Below, one piece after another: positions 50,329 through 63,505 of a DNA stretch of 64,000 bases. A program made the position numbers and the translations under genes. The notes below the pieces were generated by a model, which saw only the letters and a list, made by a program, of their open reading frames with translations, made no database searches and was not told where the DNA came from. Position 1 is the first letter of the stretch. Every line of letters starts with the position of its first letter. The stretch comes from Tubiluchus corallicola (Eukaryota > Priapulida > Priapulimorpha > Priapulimorphida > Tubiluchidae), in the NCBI GenBank assembly GCA_030141605.1, contig JAQGDQ010000038.1:124001-188000 (forward strand), written 5' to 3'.

Positions 50329-50767
50329 AGTTTTAAGCACGTATATTCATGTGCGTACGCACGCAGTATACAACTATTATACATGTGCGGCTCCAAAATG
50401 TCTCTTTTTCCCACGAAAATGTTGCTGGATTTTTTTTAAGAGTGCTGTGTCCGCCTGTGTGTATCCCCAGCATTTCTCGAAAATAAATGAAAGCATGTAA
50501 CTAAATTTCACAGAAGAATTGCTTTTATTGACAACTTAAATCACAAGATTTTAGGTCAAGGTCAATTCTTACATAGGTCTATCTTCCAGTCACTGTGGTT
50601 TCAGACCTTTAGCATCAACCTTTAAAAGTCAGATATTTTTCAATATGATGCCGGTCTTTGTCTGCATAGTCACTCTTGATACCAAGTGGCCAATTAAGTG
50701 TATTGTGGGAAGTAACTATAATGCCATGGTAAAAACGTCAATTATAATTGTTTTTTTCACATTACAG

Positions 50768-50875
50768 GTGGCAAGACTATAATAATTTTCTTCCTTACTT
50801 TAATGAAGCAGTTCAAGATTCCTGTCAAAGATGTGAGACATTTCAAATTGGATGTTGGCCCAAAGGAGTAGTATG
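50768..50875 (+). other. Unassigned exon-like segment
   Basis: 108 bases between a good acceptor (TTTTTTTCACATTACAG) and a strong donor (ATG|GTAAGT). One frame is open throughout (WQDYNNFLPYFNEAVQ, then DSCQRCETFQIGCWPK). A second frame (GKTIIIFFLTLMKQF...) ends in TAG just before the donor. It is phase-incompatible with TBL2 exon 2 in the open frame. It could be a 5' UTR exon of TBL2, an exon of an unrecognised gene, or chance. Confidence 0.25.
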
Positions 50876-51391
50876 GTAAGTGCTGTCCAGAATTCAAAAG
50901 AATCGTCATGATACGTAGCAAATTTGGGGAGTATAGAGTCTCATACCAAGTTTAGAGACTAATGATGGAAGAAATAATGAGAAAGTGGGGCATTGCGTCT
51001 TATGAGAAAGTTCACTAGACTAGACTATTTGGTCCAGTGATTCTAGTTCACTTTTTGTCTCAGTTCAATTTTTATAGCTCACCAATCAATCTTCAGGGGT
51101 TAGAGTACAAAGTCACTTCAGAGCATCTTTTAATGAATTAACATTTGAAAATGCTGTGTCTATAATAAATCTGATCTGTAATGCTTACAGTTGGATTAAT
51201 TAGTTTCGTAACTAATTGAACATATAAAGTGATCAGTGGGTAATGAATATTGATTCAATTATAATTATTACTATTATTGAATAATTTAATTAGAGTGCTC
51301 AGGATAAGACCCGTTAACAGTTGTGTGATTTTGCGTGTTTGTTGCGGTGCACCATTTGTTACGTGCCTGCTTGGTTTATGAATTGAAAAAA

Positions 51392-54300
51392 ATGGCCACC
51401 GAGGTAGTACAAAATTCTGAAAATGTGCCGGTTTTAGCCGTTACTGCTGCTGTTGGAGCCATAATAATGCTTATTGTGCTAATATGCAACTTGCGGACCA
51501 AAAGCAATGAGAAAGTTAACGACAAGGGTCTGTAAAATTAATAAATTGTAACTTTCAGAACTCTCAGTAGTCCATTCAGGAAGCAAAAATCAAGACTAGG
51601 GGCAGTAGGGTACCCTTTTCCGGGTACTCATTTATAAAGATTGAATCGCAATGAAGAAATTGAAATCATTCACCTAGCTGCACTGTTATCTTAACAATAA
51701 GCATTCAGTTATTGCACGCTAATAGACTGATCATTCTGATTGAGCTAGTACTAGTAGTACTAGTAGTAGTAGTACAACTATAGTACTACAAGTACTAAGT
51801 AGTAATTGTAGTATGGGTTTTGAAACTATGCTAGTTAGTGTTTTGCTACACATCGCATTTGACTGAGTTTTTGCGTTTATTTGCCAAACTTCTTAATTAC
51901 TTGTATTACACGCTTTATCAATGGGTCAGCTGTGGCAGCCTTATTCATTCAGAATATAGGGATTAAGAGAATATCTTTATTTTTTTGAGCATTGTTACAC
52001 TTAACAATACATTCTTTCATACCTTTGTTAGTGGTGTGAAATAGTTTTAAAACGTTAATAAACAAAAAAAAATTGTTTCGATAGCTAACGTCTTGGTAAA
52101 GAAATCCTAGTTTGTTTTTTGTAGGTCACATTGTTTTTCTCTTGTTTTAGTTTTTTCTTGCTTTGAAATATTATAAACTCATTCACACAAAAGTAATCGT
52201 ACAGTATTGCTAAGTAATCAATACCAGAGACTTGACGCCAAGTAGTCAAGTAATTAATTGCTAAGAGTCGATTATTCACGCAACTACTTGGAACACCATT
52301 GCTTGGAACATTAAAATGATTTTGTTTGCTAGGTTTCTTTGCTATTGCAACACGTGGAGCCCCTATCATATCCTATATTCATATAGCCTGTAATCACTGT
52401 GACTGAATCAGCAAATAGGCTTCTAAAATAAACCTGAAATAAATGCTATTATCTATGATGATTGCTAACATATGTAACAATGTACCCATAAATGCTTAAT
52501 ATGTTGATTTGGCCTCACAATACCATTTGTGCATCTGTCAAACAAACAATAGCATCTGCCTTTACAAAAATGACAATACTAGCCATTCTGACAAAGCATA
52601 TACTACCAAAAATGGCTAAATGTTCTAGACAGTTTAATGTATGGCAATTATAATATTTGTATTAATATAATAAATATGACATTTTAGAACTTAACTGCAA
52701 ATGACTTCAGCTTATGGTGCTCCTATGTTAGTTAGCATGCTAAAGCCTACTACATTGTGTGGTTTTGAGTGCTAGAATAATTACACTAATTACATCATGG
52801 TCTATGAAATGTATTTTAAGCTATATCATGCATTGGTATATCAATAAATTAAAAGGCATTGGTTCAAACAAATAAATCAAAATGTGCTCTATGAAAAACA
52901 TTAATTTTTCGATGTAGTTTAGTGTTCTTCATTTATAACTAATAATACTGCTTGAAATTTAGCTAGTTTAGTTTATTTATTCAGAATTAAGGCACTGTTT
53001 AATTTTTGCTGCACTTGCATCTTTGGTGGGTCCCCGCAACCGTACATATATATATATATATGTTTGTGTGTGTGTATACGTCATTGCCGCTGATCGTCAC
53101 TGTTCATATATTATAATCATCAGACATTGTCTAATCTTCAAGCTACTGTTATTTTCAATGTATTAAAAGAGGAGCTCACTCTATTCAACAATGCCTAAAC
53201 TAGTCAGCTTGCATTTTTCAACCAAAGTACTTTTGTGCTCTTTGATTTATGTCGAATTTATCTATATCGTGAGATAGTGAATTTATTTATTTAGATGAGG
53301 ACGCATCACGTCACATTAATAACAGTCAGAAAAAAGAAAAGAAGAAGGAACGTGTGTCATCCAAGCGAAAAGAGGTGAAATCTACTTTTTCACATCCATG
53401 GTTAGCGTCTTCCCTAAAAGCGCATAGCGATGTAATACTTGGTTGTGATTTTAGTCCAAATGGAAAGTATCTTGCGTCATGTTCTGCAGGTTTGTCATTA
53501 TTTTGTATTTCTAATTAGTATAGTTTTTACTATGTATATGTACTTAAAAGACTGCTACAGCTTTGCTAATAATGTCTTATAAAAATTTGTGTGATTTTTC
53601 GTTTTTTTGCAATAATCAGTGGAACTAGTTTAGTATCATAAAAATCAGTGTGCATATACTAGCATTTTTAAGGAAAAATGCAGGCCTTATTTTGCTCTAC
53701 ACTCTTATTTTTGTGGGTTATGCAATACATACCTATACATTTAATTTGAGTGTACACACTCAAATTTTACAGATAATCCCAAATAGCTGAAAATTTTAGC
53801 TATTATGAAGAAATAGCAAGGCATATTTTTTTTACTTTAAATTGTAAAATGCAATTGTACCATTGCTGTTTTTTGGAGGGCGCAGCCTTGTTTGTTTAAA
53901 GAATTCATGCAAGCTTTCATTGTGCAGCTGCTGCCTGTACCTATGTCGGGTCAGCAGTTGGATCTGCATCAACATTATTTTATAGCAACAAGAACGGGGC
54001 AAAACAAAAGAATCACGAAAACTGATAAGTCAAAACTGATACGTGAAAATGTTTTTAGAAGCGTTTGACAATAATAAAACAAGTAAAATTTAAATAGTAA
54101 GCAAAATCTACAACAGAATTGGGTTTAAAAAAAGCATTTTATAGCTGTTGAAAAATCTTGTTTATTATGCTGAATTCAGTAATTGAAATGTAATGGGTTT
54201 ATTATTGCTTCTAAGAACTAACACTGTGTATTATTCTATTTAGAAGTCTGCTTTTTGTCTGAAACTGTGATCAATAACATAATTAATGTGTTTTGTACAA

Positions 54301-57300
54301 GTTCTGTTTTTGATATTAGTAGTATTTAATATAAGCTGCAATGATTATCATAATAACACTTCCTCTTTATATTTTGGTTAATAGTTCATCAGATTGGCAC
54401 CCTATACTTTTGTTCCACCCTATACTGCTATCTGGAGAGTGACAGTACTGAACTTTTCAGTTTTGTCAAATTTATGGCAAATTCTTGAACTGGACTGTAG
54501 AGTCGGAGTTGTGGAGTCTGAATTGGAGTTGGCAGTAAATTTGTTGCTAAAAGAGTCGAAGTTGTTAAAAATTAGGGCCTGGACTCTGAAGTACACTTAT
54601 TGTTAGAGGGCTCGGTGAAAATAGACGAACTGAGAATCCAGTTACTTTTGAAACAATTATACCTAATACTATACTTATACCTAATAATGCCACGATATTA
54701 ATAATATAATAGTTATAACCATTAGGAGTCAAATTCAGAGAAGTTGGAGTCGGGAGTTTAGTATATCGATCTCCACAGCCCTGTTCTTGAAATATTCTAC
54801 ATTTCCTGTGCCTGTGCTGTCACTGTGTATACGTCGTGCAACTTGTTTTCAGATCGGTCTGTCCTACTGTGGTCAGTGAAAGAATTTTCACAAAAGGAAC
54901 ATAAGTCAGTAAGAGCTAATGTTGAACTGGACCATGCCACTCAAGTGAAATTCAGTCCTGATTCAAGGTAGATTTTTTTGATATTGTTTTATATTTACAC
55001 TTTGTCTTTTCTAAAATATAAAGCACAAGAAGAAGAATTTAGTGTTCACGGAGAGCTTAGCAGCTGAACTTAAACACTGCCAGACCTCATTTGTAAATGT
55101 ATGGGTGATCACCAAAAGCAGCCAAACTGTACATCATAAAAATATTGTACTTTGCCCATTATACTCTTATTTCAGTAATGTACAGTCAATTGTTGTTGTA
55201 CAATTTCTTCTCCTGTGCAAACCAGCAATGTGACTTTATTCTAGAGTGAATTTTGGTGGCGTCATGCCCATGATAACTTCATGTAATAGTAATTTTTAAA
55301 AGGGACTGTAACGAGTTACATTTTTAAATATGTAACTGTAACTGTAACAGATATGTCAGTAAAGGAACTATCCGAACAGCTACTCAATATTTCATGTTAC
55401 AAAGTTATTCTTAATGAGATAAGTTCTATTCCTTATACTAACAAGTCGTAGTAAATAAGCCGTGTCGTTGAGTACTGAATTCCAGTTTGCAGTTCCGAAT
55501 TATGTAACAAAAAACATTAATAACAAGCTAAGGAAACTGAGTGTGTAGCGTTTCTTTTTTTAATTTCCCCTTAATGCAAATTACTTACAGAAATTTCATG
55601 TAAATTAAAATAATCTCTCAGTACAGTCTTCTCCTCATTAGGCTTTGTATTTCATATTACATTTTTTGTATTCTATTGCATCATATACTTTCTTATTGCT
55701 TTTACTTAAAAGACTCGGAATAAACGGTAAATATATGCTAGTACACACTATAGATAGTTTTGATGCATATACATTATAAATCTATGAGCTTAGGCTAGAC
55801 AGCTCAAGTTGTGACTATTTATTAGTTATATATTTTGCAATTTTGCAAAATTATTTTAGTATCATGCTGTCATCACAAAATTTGCAAAACTTTGTGAATA
55901 TATATGTTGGTAAGCAATAGTGGTGGCATAGAAACAGTTGCCAATAACTTCTAAAAAGTAAATTCCCATTTTTTAGTTAGATAGAGTTGTGATTTTTTTT
56001 CATTTGCTTTTTAATATTGCATGTGTGGACTATGGAGGCTTGTGCCCAATGCCTAAAGGCTAAAGCAGCAATGCTGCGGCAGACTCCAGTCATACCACTT
56101 TTCCATACAATGTCTAGTTGACTAGCAGGTGGACCTTCCAAGTCAGTTTTGAGACCAAGTCATTGGCTTGTCTCTTCTCTCGACATAATTTCTAATTCAG
56201 TTACAAAATCACTTATTGTATCTTTAATTATATTAAGCATATTATAATGTATTAATTAACACTATTTTGTTTAGGGCATTTTTGACTAGTTTAGCTAATA
56301 ACAACACTGTAAGGATTTTCAAACTTGGAAAGAAAGCAGATGGTTCATTGGGAAATATTGGTGCTGATACTTCCACAGATTTTCCCCAGGTAAATATTTT
56401 AATAATCATTTAAGTATTAAGAACTATGCTGAAAAGTTTTATAGTTTAACCATGGTTTGGTTCGTGGAAGATTGTTTTTGTTGAAATCAAATTATTAACT
56501 AAATGAAATTTGTTTCAATTCTTATCCTGTTGAATAGTTTTCATATATGAAACAAAAATTGAGGGAAAAATTAACAAAAAATCTAGAGGACCCGTTGTTA
56601 TCATTTTTTATAGTTGGTAGAAATGCTTTTTCATTCAGTTAATTTAAATAATTTAAAGTTAATTAATCAAAATAACTTATTTTTTAAACAAGACCAAGGA
56701 TCTTTCACATGTATTTGGCAAGTTCATTCTAATGTAAAAATTTAAACTTTTTTATGTGAAAGCTTTTGTTATTTAAAGTAATCTAACATAGGCAGTTATT
56801 TATGGTTTTCATCATTTTTATCAAATGTCTGTTACCCCGAGATGAACAGCTGAGCTAACAGCAGTAGAGTCATCAAAATCATTTGATAAGGTTTGAAGTG
56901 TTAATTGGAATAATTTTAGATAACTTATGCCTTGCAACTGAAATACTCCTAAAGATAGACCTAACTTTAATCACTTTAGTGGCACAATAATGACTAATAG
57001 CCTACTCTTTATTTACTCTGTTGTTTAGCGTTACAATTACGATAAATAATTTCCATTCAAATTGTTTATTTATTTTTAAATAAGATCAAGCTTCTTTCAG
57101 ATATTTATTTGACAAGTTAGATCTAGATATGATTGTTGTGAATAGTTTGGTTTAATTGTAAGCTGCACATTTGTTCCAAATTAATTTTTTGTTACAATTA
57201 ATCAATAGTTACTTTATTTCAACGTTGTTATAAATACCATCCAAACATCATTACTAACCATGTTTAGTTAAATTACAAGCAAAACTGAGTCTTTGTATTG

Positions 57301-60300
57301 AATGTGATAGCTACATACTAAACGCTTGAAAAATATTGATTATTACAGGCTCATAAAGCTGAAATCATTAATATTGGTATTGCATCTAGTGGGAAATTCA
57401 TTATGTCCATTTCGTCTGACACAACCTTAATTGTCTGGGACCTAAAAGGCGAAGTTCTTGCAACAATTGATACTCATCAGATGCAGAATTATCATGGCAC
57501 AGTGTCACCTTGTGGCCGCTTTGTAGCCAGTTCAGGTATGAGAAACATAAATCTGAAAAATGTGTCTAATGTCTCATTAGATTAGTCATTAGTGTAATAT
57601 ATTTTTCTTGTACATGTTTTAGTGCATGTGAATATTTTTTGGAGTACGAATTGATTAAGTTTCGTGAAGGACTAGGAAGCTACAAGAACAGTAGCAACAA
57701 GAAAAGGGGGATTTTCCCGGATACGTCAGAGAATTAAGATTTATGTCAGGGAGTCAAATGTGTCTGGAAATTGTTATAAAATCAGCATTCTGTAGTCATT
57801 TCCTATTTTTGAAACTTGCAACCATTTAACATGCAGTGAATGCATATGCTACCAATGAAGCTAAATCTAAATAAATATTTGCCAGGTTGATTTTCCAGCA
57901 CAATTTTAATAATCATTAAGTTTGATTTTTTTGGCTTTTTTAAAGTTTGTTTATAAATTTTCTTCCTTTATTTCGCTTTTTGTCTAGCTTACCAAGATTT
58001 TGTAAAATTTTGTAAATCTATATTGATCATTGACAAATTTGATATATATAGTTGCAGTCTAAAAACCAAAAAAAATCATCAGCAGCTGCCATTGAAATCT
58101 CAGAATATAGTTTCAAAGCATGAATTTTTTATTTATTAGTGGTATTAAAATCCCAACTTACTGTATTTCATCACGTTGCCAGACAGTATAGTAGTTCTTT
58201 TTTATTTTAATAATTTTTCAGTATTTTGCATGATTTGCATAAACAGTATTGAAATTTTATAAGTCTTTGGCTCTCTGCCTTGCATTACTGGCCTGCTGTG
58301 AGTCCAGGCAACTCACCTCCATCCCAACCCCCAGGGAAAATGAAAAAATATACAAAATCAGGAGTTGAACCTGAGCAGTGATTACCTGTATTCCTTGCCA
58401 GTGCTGCAAGAACGAACCTGTGATGTTAAATGGAGTACCTGTTTCAGTTCTGATTTGAAAACTAATTTTTGCTTCTTATTGCCTTTCCTTTTCTCGTATG
58501 ATGTTTCAGAGTATGAATTCAGAAAGCCTAATTTCTTTTTAGTAACATCTTACAATTCAGATGAATTTGCAAATAACTAAAATTCTCATTGCTTATAATT
58601 AAACTTAAGCGTTTAATTTAACACATTGCCTGAAAAAGTATGCACAATCTGTCTGTCTGAGGAAAACTAGCAAAATTGCCTCTGTTACTAGATTTTTATA
58701 CGAATTGGTATAATTATGCACGAATCATGCAGATTATTTATTTTTGTTTTGTCACTTATACACAACTAGTTTACAACTTTATGTAATTTTTATGTATACA
58801 CATTTATTATTTGCATCTGAAATAAACAACTCTAATTGGTATACTGGTGATCTAATTGCAAATTATATTATTACTTCCTTTCTCTATAGAAAGCTATTCA
58901 AATTGACAATTAATATAAATTCATCTTTTGCTTATTTAAGGTTTTACACCTGATGTTAAAGTGTGGGAAGTTTGCTTTGATAAATCTGGAACATTTAAGG
59001 AGGTGGCTCGAGCATTTGAACTAAAAGGTCACACTGCTGGGGTGTACAGCTTTGCTTTCAATAATGATTCTACTCGTATGGTAACTGTTTCTAAAGATGG
59101 CACCTGGAAATTCTGGGACACATGGGGTAAGTGTTAATAAATGATCCTCAGTGAACATAGGATAAGTTTGCCCAATTAAGTAATACCCCTGTACACTTCG
59201 TTACGTTGCAGCTTCCTCATGATTTATTTGGAAATCACAAAGACTTAACAAGGCTTTATAAAGGGGACATCGACACACACAAACCTGTGCAATCGCATGC
59301 GTTTTATGGCTCAATTATGATAGAAAGTTGTACTTTAAATATCATGATTATTTATTTATTTATTATTTTTTTGTAAAGCTACATCATTCACTGTCGTATG
59401 TTTTTTCTTTGTTAAAGTTAGTTTTCAATTTTTGGTTGTGCCACGAAATTTAAACTTGTTTTGCATATTGAGAGACAAATTTTGTTTTGGGATCCTCTTT
59501 TCTGCAAGCTCATTTGAGTTTTATGTAAATACATTATTGTCATCTTACTTTCATTTGAGTTGATCTTATTGAATAATGCCTTTAAAAGATAAACCTGATG
59601 TTTTTTCATTATGATATAGTCAAAAAGTGTGTGCACAGGTTCTAGAATAATCTTTTTAAATTTTTAATAATTATACAGTTGAGTACAAACTACAGCAAGA
59701 TCCCAGGCTGCTTATAACTTCAAAGTATAATTCCCCGGGACCAAGTAAGATCGCACTGTCTCCAGATGGTAGGGCAGTTGCTGTAGCCTCTGATCGGCAC
59801 TTGTGGATGTACATGGCAAGCACCGCAGAAGAGATGGCTAGTATCGACGATGTTCACGATAGTAAGTATGCAGCTGAGATTTTAAGATTTACGTGCTGAG
59901 AACTTAGCAAAATGTTCATAAAGATCTTTAAGACATGCTTGAAGATGTTCACATTTAAGCACCACATTGGCAATGCAGGTCCAAGACTTTGAAATGAATT
60001 AGGTGATAAATTAAAAATGGCCTCATCACCATGGAAATTTAAAAATAAATTCAAAGCTAACATTTTCAATAAACATTGTAATTCTCCCTGATATATCTGT
60101 TGTAGCTGCTGCATTACCTACTACCACATTGACAATTAATTGACATAAGTTAATAATGTGGTATTTATCGCAATGTACACCATCCCTTCCCTTCCTTGCG
60201 CTAGTTTTTCTCAAAGTTTATTACTGTTACTAACCTTCTTTCTTCTCTTATTTCACATGTACCTCCATATGTGAATTTTACTGAAAATCATATTAATTAT

Positions 60301-60669
60301 TAGATTACATCGTGTTATAGTTTTATTTCTGTATGTTTTGTACTGTTGTATTGGATGTGATAATTAAATTACTATTACAAATTACAATAGCTAACCTGTA
60401 CTTTTCTCTGCACTAATGTGCACGATGAATTTGTTCATTTTGTTCTAGGCAAAATAATGGACCTTGCCTTTGATACTTCTGGTCGATATTTGATAACAGC
60501 TGGAGGACGGCATATGAGAGTCTTTCACAATGTAGTCGGCTACCAGGCCACGGTAATCGATCTTAAGGACAAACTAAAAAGTGCCAAATCTGACACGCTC
60601 AAAGAACGATTGCAGCAGCAGTTGAAAGAAGTGCAGAAAACGCTAGCATGTATACTAGAAAAAGGATAA
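51392..60669 (+). CDS. TBL2: TBL2, transducin beta-like 2 (WD40, membrane-anchored)
   Basis: Complete 445-residue protein (human 447) in 8 phase-consistent exons: 51392-51527, 53295-53489, 54853-54967, 56275-56389, 57349-57535, 58941-59126, 59679-59861, 60449-60669. TBL2 is known as an ER-resident protein with an N-terminal membrane anchor that binds PERK during ER stress. Here the anchor is VLAVTAAVGAIIMLIVLIC (residues about 14-32), followed by a Lys-rich linker. A WD40 propeller follows, with VRANVELDHATQVKFSPDS, SDTTLIVWDLKG, SPCGRFVASSG, FTPDVKVWEVCFDKSG, SKDGTWKFWDTW and a C-terminal coiled coil (LKERLQQQLKEVQKTL). The ATG at 51392 was chosen over an in-frame ATG at 51335 because the anchor then starts at the usual distance. 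AATAAA at 60709-60714. Confidence 0.96.
51745..51814. repeat. (AGT)n trinucleotide repeat, partly palindromic
   Basis: AGTACTAGTAGTACTAGTAG and AGT runs over about 70 bases in TBL2 intron 1. The AGTACT/TAGTAC units make it self-complementary, so it can fold back. Confidence 0.8.
53042..53061. repeat. Short (TA)n microsatellite
   Basis: About 20 bases of TA in TBL2 intron 1, followed by a GTGTGTG stretch. Confidence 0.85.
54490..54783. mobile_element. hAT MITE with intact 8-base target duplication
   Basis: 294 bases in TBL2 intron 2. Target-site duplication TTCTTGAA is present on both sides (54482-54489 and 54784-54791). Left terminus CTGGACTGTAGAGTCGGAG; right terminus on the other strand CAGGGCTGTGGAGATCG, with GGAGTCGG-type subterminal repeats. 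The CAGGGCTGTGGAGTCGG terminus with an 8-base duplication is characteristic of a hAT MITE class seen in many animal genomes. It has no transposase; the open frame at 54394-54606 runs across its edge and is spurious. Confidence 0.88.
58270..58445 (-). repeat. tRNA-derived SINE-like element
   Basis: On the minus strand, CACTGGCAAGGAATACAGG is followed by CTGCTCAGGTTCAACTCCTG, which carries a box B (GGTTCAACTCC). A T-rich stretch and a G-rich segment follow. It lies in TBL2 intron 5. Confidence 0.5.
59960..60340 (+). mobile_element. LINE 3' tail fragment in TBL2 intron 7
   Basis: A plus-strand frame around 59976-60070 reads AGPRL, stop, NELGDKLKMASSPWKFKNKF and KANIFNKH. This is the typical closing segment of non-LTR retrotransposon reverse transcriptases (GP.LWN.LP..L....S...FK..L). 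Only this tail and some 3' UTR remain. Confidence 0.7.
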
Positions 60670-61748
60670 CTTATAGTTACTGATTTTTTCTTACACTTTT
60701 TTTAACTTAATAAAATTTTCTATGGCATTTTTGTGAGTTTTGTTTTTAATGGTATGATAATGCATACTCCAAACTAAAAGGATTGTGCAAGCATGTCACG
60801 TCCGCTGAGTAAGTGAATGTGAAAATGAATACTGTGCAACAAACTAACACAATTTAAATATTAACAATGTTGGAAATGTTTTTGGTCCATTAGTAGAACC
60901 GGTATGCCATTTTAATTACCATGGTGCATTTCATCTGTGTTTAGGTGTTGGTCACATTGTAGGTAATGAGTTGTGCTAATTGATATTAAATTATGATATT
61001 TGTTTACAAACGTGCTCAATAATAATGTCTTGACGGGATTTTCCTTATTGTGATGATTATGAGTATTGTTTGTAAACAAAATACTGTATGTATTTGTTTG
61101 AGACTCCATTTATTTAACTGTTACTAATAAACCGGGACCTTATTAAAGTAGTTATTGCCGGCCAACATAGTATGATGTTAGTAGCAGGGAAAAATATATT
61201 AGAAATATGCTTGACTGCACCAAGTTGAACTGCCACTGTTTCAACTCGGCATGCACTATTAGTTATGAGTCATTTTAATAAATATACACACTAAGTTGCT
61301 AAAAGATACTATAGCAAAATAACAAATTCAGGAAATAATTACAGAGGTGCAAGATCTGCAAGTAAATTGATTAAATAAGGGGATATTTACACAAACAAAT
61401 AATAAATGCCAGTACTACATGTGTAATTGTCTACAAATCAATAAATATGGTATTTGCTAACAAGAAACAAAGTTGACCAGCAAAATAATATGAAAATAAT
61501 AACATATTCTTCTTAAAACTGCAGAAAAAAACAGTTTGTGCGATGATATGTTCACCGACAAACTATAAAGAATAATCTGTAAAGGATATGATCTAGAATA
61601 TGAATAGATCTGTGTCACATGCTTTAACATCAATTTCACGTGTAGCTGTTACACGAGCAAAATTTTAAAGAAACAACAGATATACAGTTTATAAATTAAA
61701 GGCAATAAATTGCAAGGAAAATACAATATACTGACATAGAATTTGTAA
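60670..61748. other. Convergent gap between TBL2 and LZTR1
   Basis: Shared 3' flank of TBL2 (plus) and LZTR1 (minus). After the TBL2 poly(A) signal it is AT-rich with no recognised content; small minus-strand open frames here (60912-61109, 61457-61639) are not supported. Confidence 0.6.
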
Positions 61749-63505
61749 TTAGCGATTGCCATCTGAACTAATATCATGAGGCACACTCATAGCTGACATA
61801 TCATCTGCTATAGCGTCCAGTACATCTAGCAATAGCTCTCTGCTCAAAGACCGAATTCGGGAAAGTTTGGCCACCTACAAAAATTAAACAATTCCATTTT
61901 GTAAAAAGTACAGAAATTGTTTTATTTATTTCTATAAAAAAAGAGAAACATTTGTTGAATTTACGTGATAATTCTTACTGCATGAAATAAAAACAAACAA
62001 TTGAGTTTTTCTGTAGAAATTATGCTACAGTGTTATGTTGCAATCTGAAATAGAAAATGCATGAATTCCATTTGTGCTTCAGAAAGTGCTGCAAAGTTTT
62101 AGTTTTACTTTTTATTTACTAGATGATCTTAATTATACAGTATTTACAGTATTTTTTACATTTGGTTAGTACCAGTTTAAGATATTTTAAAAGAACAAGA
62201 TGTTATAACAGCAAATACACAGTACAAGAGGGCATTTGCATGAAACTTATCATGCCATGTATGAAAATTTAGGAAGCAACACTAACGCCAAGTCAAAAAT
62301 AAGTTTTCTAAAATGCAAATAATTATTATATATGCACTATGTAATAGAATAAATACTATATACTTTAACTGTTGTTTTTTCAACCAAGTTGTTTTGTACA
62401 ATAAACAAATTTACCTAAATTTGGTAGCATGTTTTTATAAGCTAAAAGCAGTGGTTTCATTCTCAACAAAGTCTAACAGAAGAAAAATAGTTACCTTAGT
62501 AATGGTTCTTCAACTTAAACTATGTTAAATACAATTCAATTACATTTTTGTCTACTGCATCTGTTATTTTTCCCTAGCATTACGAACAAACAGGGCTTGC
62601 TAAGTCTGGTCTTTGCCCTTTGGGTAGATAGGCCAGTAAACGATATAGGAAAGTTACTTTGATGAGAGATTAATAAATTAATAAATTAGAAAATGGCTCA
62701 ACACAGATTATTACAATTACCTTTTTGAAGTGTCTGACAATAATGCCAAGAGCATGTTTCTTCATATCAGTTGCTTGAATACGATCAGCAGCTTCCAAAA
62801 TCTAAACATAATAAAAATTTAACAAAATGAAAAATTCATTTAAGTAGGTCTAGTAACCTAATGTTCGGCATTTCCTTGCAATAAAACTGTTAAACACCAG
62901 CATCACATGTAAGTCCTGTGCAGAAATTATGAAAAACTTGAGACAAAACCAAAAATGCAAGAAGAATACAATGAGAATAAGTAAACAGATTTAAACAAAT
63001 TTTACTTTCAGCAGTGTTTAAGCTGATATTGGAGTGCGCTGATTTGTTATCTTGAAAAAAATCGACAGACCACTCAATCTTAAGGCTAAGGGAAGCGTAC
63101 CACTTTCCTTGGCCAATCTTCTCAAAACTTCAGAAACAAAACACTCACATGAGCTAATAAAGGAAGTGCTAGTCTAGTCTGCCTCGGAACGGTACTACTT
63201 TGCCACTTAACTAATTCTTTTTCTAGGTTCTCAGTACTCTTGAAACAGAGAGAAATGCAAAATATTAAGTTATCAGTTACAATGTTTAGCGCTTGACAAA
63301 CCTGAACAACATTTTCAAAGGTGACGTTACGCTCAAGGTTTTGTTTGCAATATGCCTGCAATCGATTATTAGCAAAGCCGTAGAAGTATGGTGCAGAAAA
63401 CAGATACAGTGAGTCCTCTGGTGGCATAGACACGTCACCGGAGTAAATATATCGCAGAAGTGAGTCGAACGACTGTTTTGATGGTATCATCTCTCCAATG
63501 GTAAT
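61749..63505 (-). CDS. LZTR1: LZTR1, C-terminal BTB-BACK end (5' partial)
   Basis: LZTR1 is a Kelch-BTB-BACK adaptor of CUL3 ubiquitin ligase that controls RAS-family GTPase levels. Only the last three coding exons are in the window: 63505-63302, 62801-62721 and 61874-61749, all phase 0, giving 136 residues. Family marks: [56 protein letters not shown] (second BTB), then [20 protein letters not shown] and [20 protein letters not shown] in the BACK end. The C-terminus [17 protein letters not shown] is lineage-specific. The open frame that reads past 63302 continues into intron and is not coding there. The Kelch repeats and first BTB must lie beyond the right edge. Confidence 0.93.

Larger units (their letters stand above)
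47696..51391. other. Divergent AIFM3-TBL2 intergenic region
   Basis: The two genes point away from each other, so both promoters should lie here. The region carries a TTAA-flanked MITE 300 bases upstream of the AIFM3 ATG, a 1.07 kb element with perfect 16-base inverted ends (49258-50328), and an unassigned exon-like segment (50768-50875). The open frame at 48943-49236 shows nothing recognisable. Confidence 0.5.

Noticed and set aside
54394-54606. 70-codon frame in TBL2 intron 2
   Set aside because: It crosses the edge of the hAT MITE at 54490, so it is chance coding.
63122-63301. Extension of the LZTR1 open frame beyond NVVQ
   Set aside because: A GTTTGT donor follows NVVQ and the next exon (62801) continues the family sequence ILEAADRIQ; the extra residues are intron.
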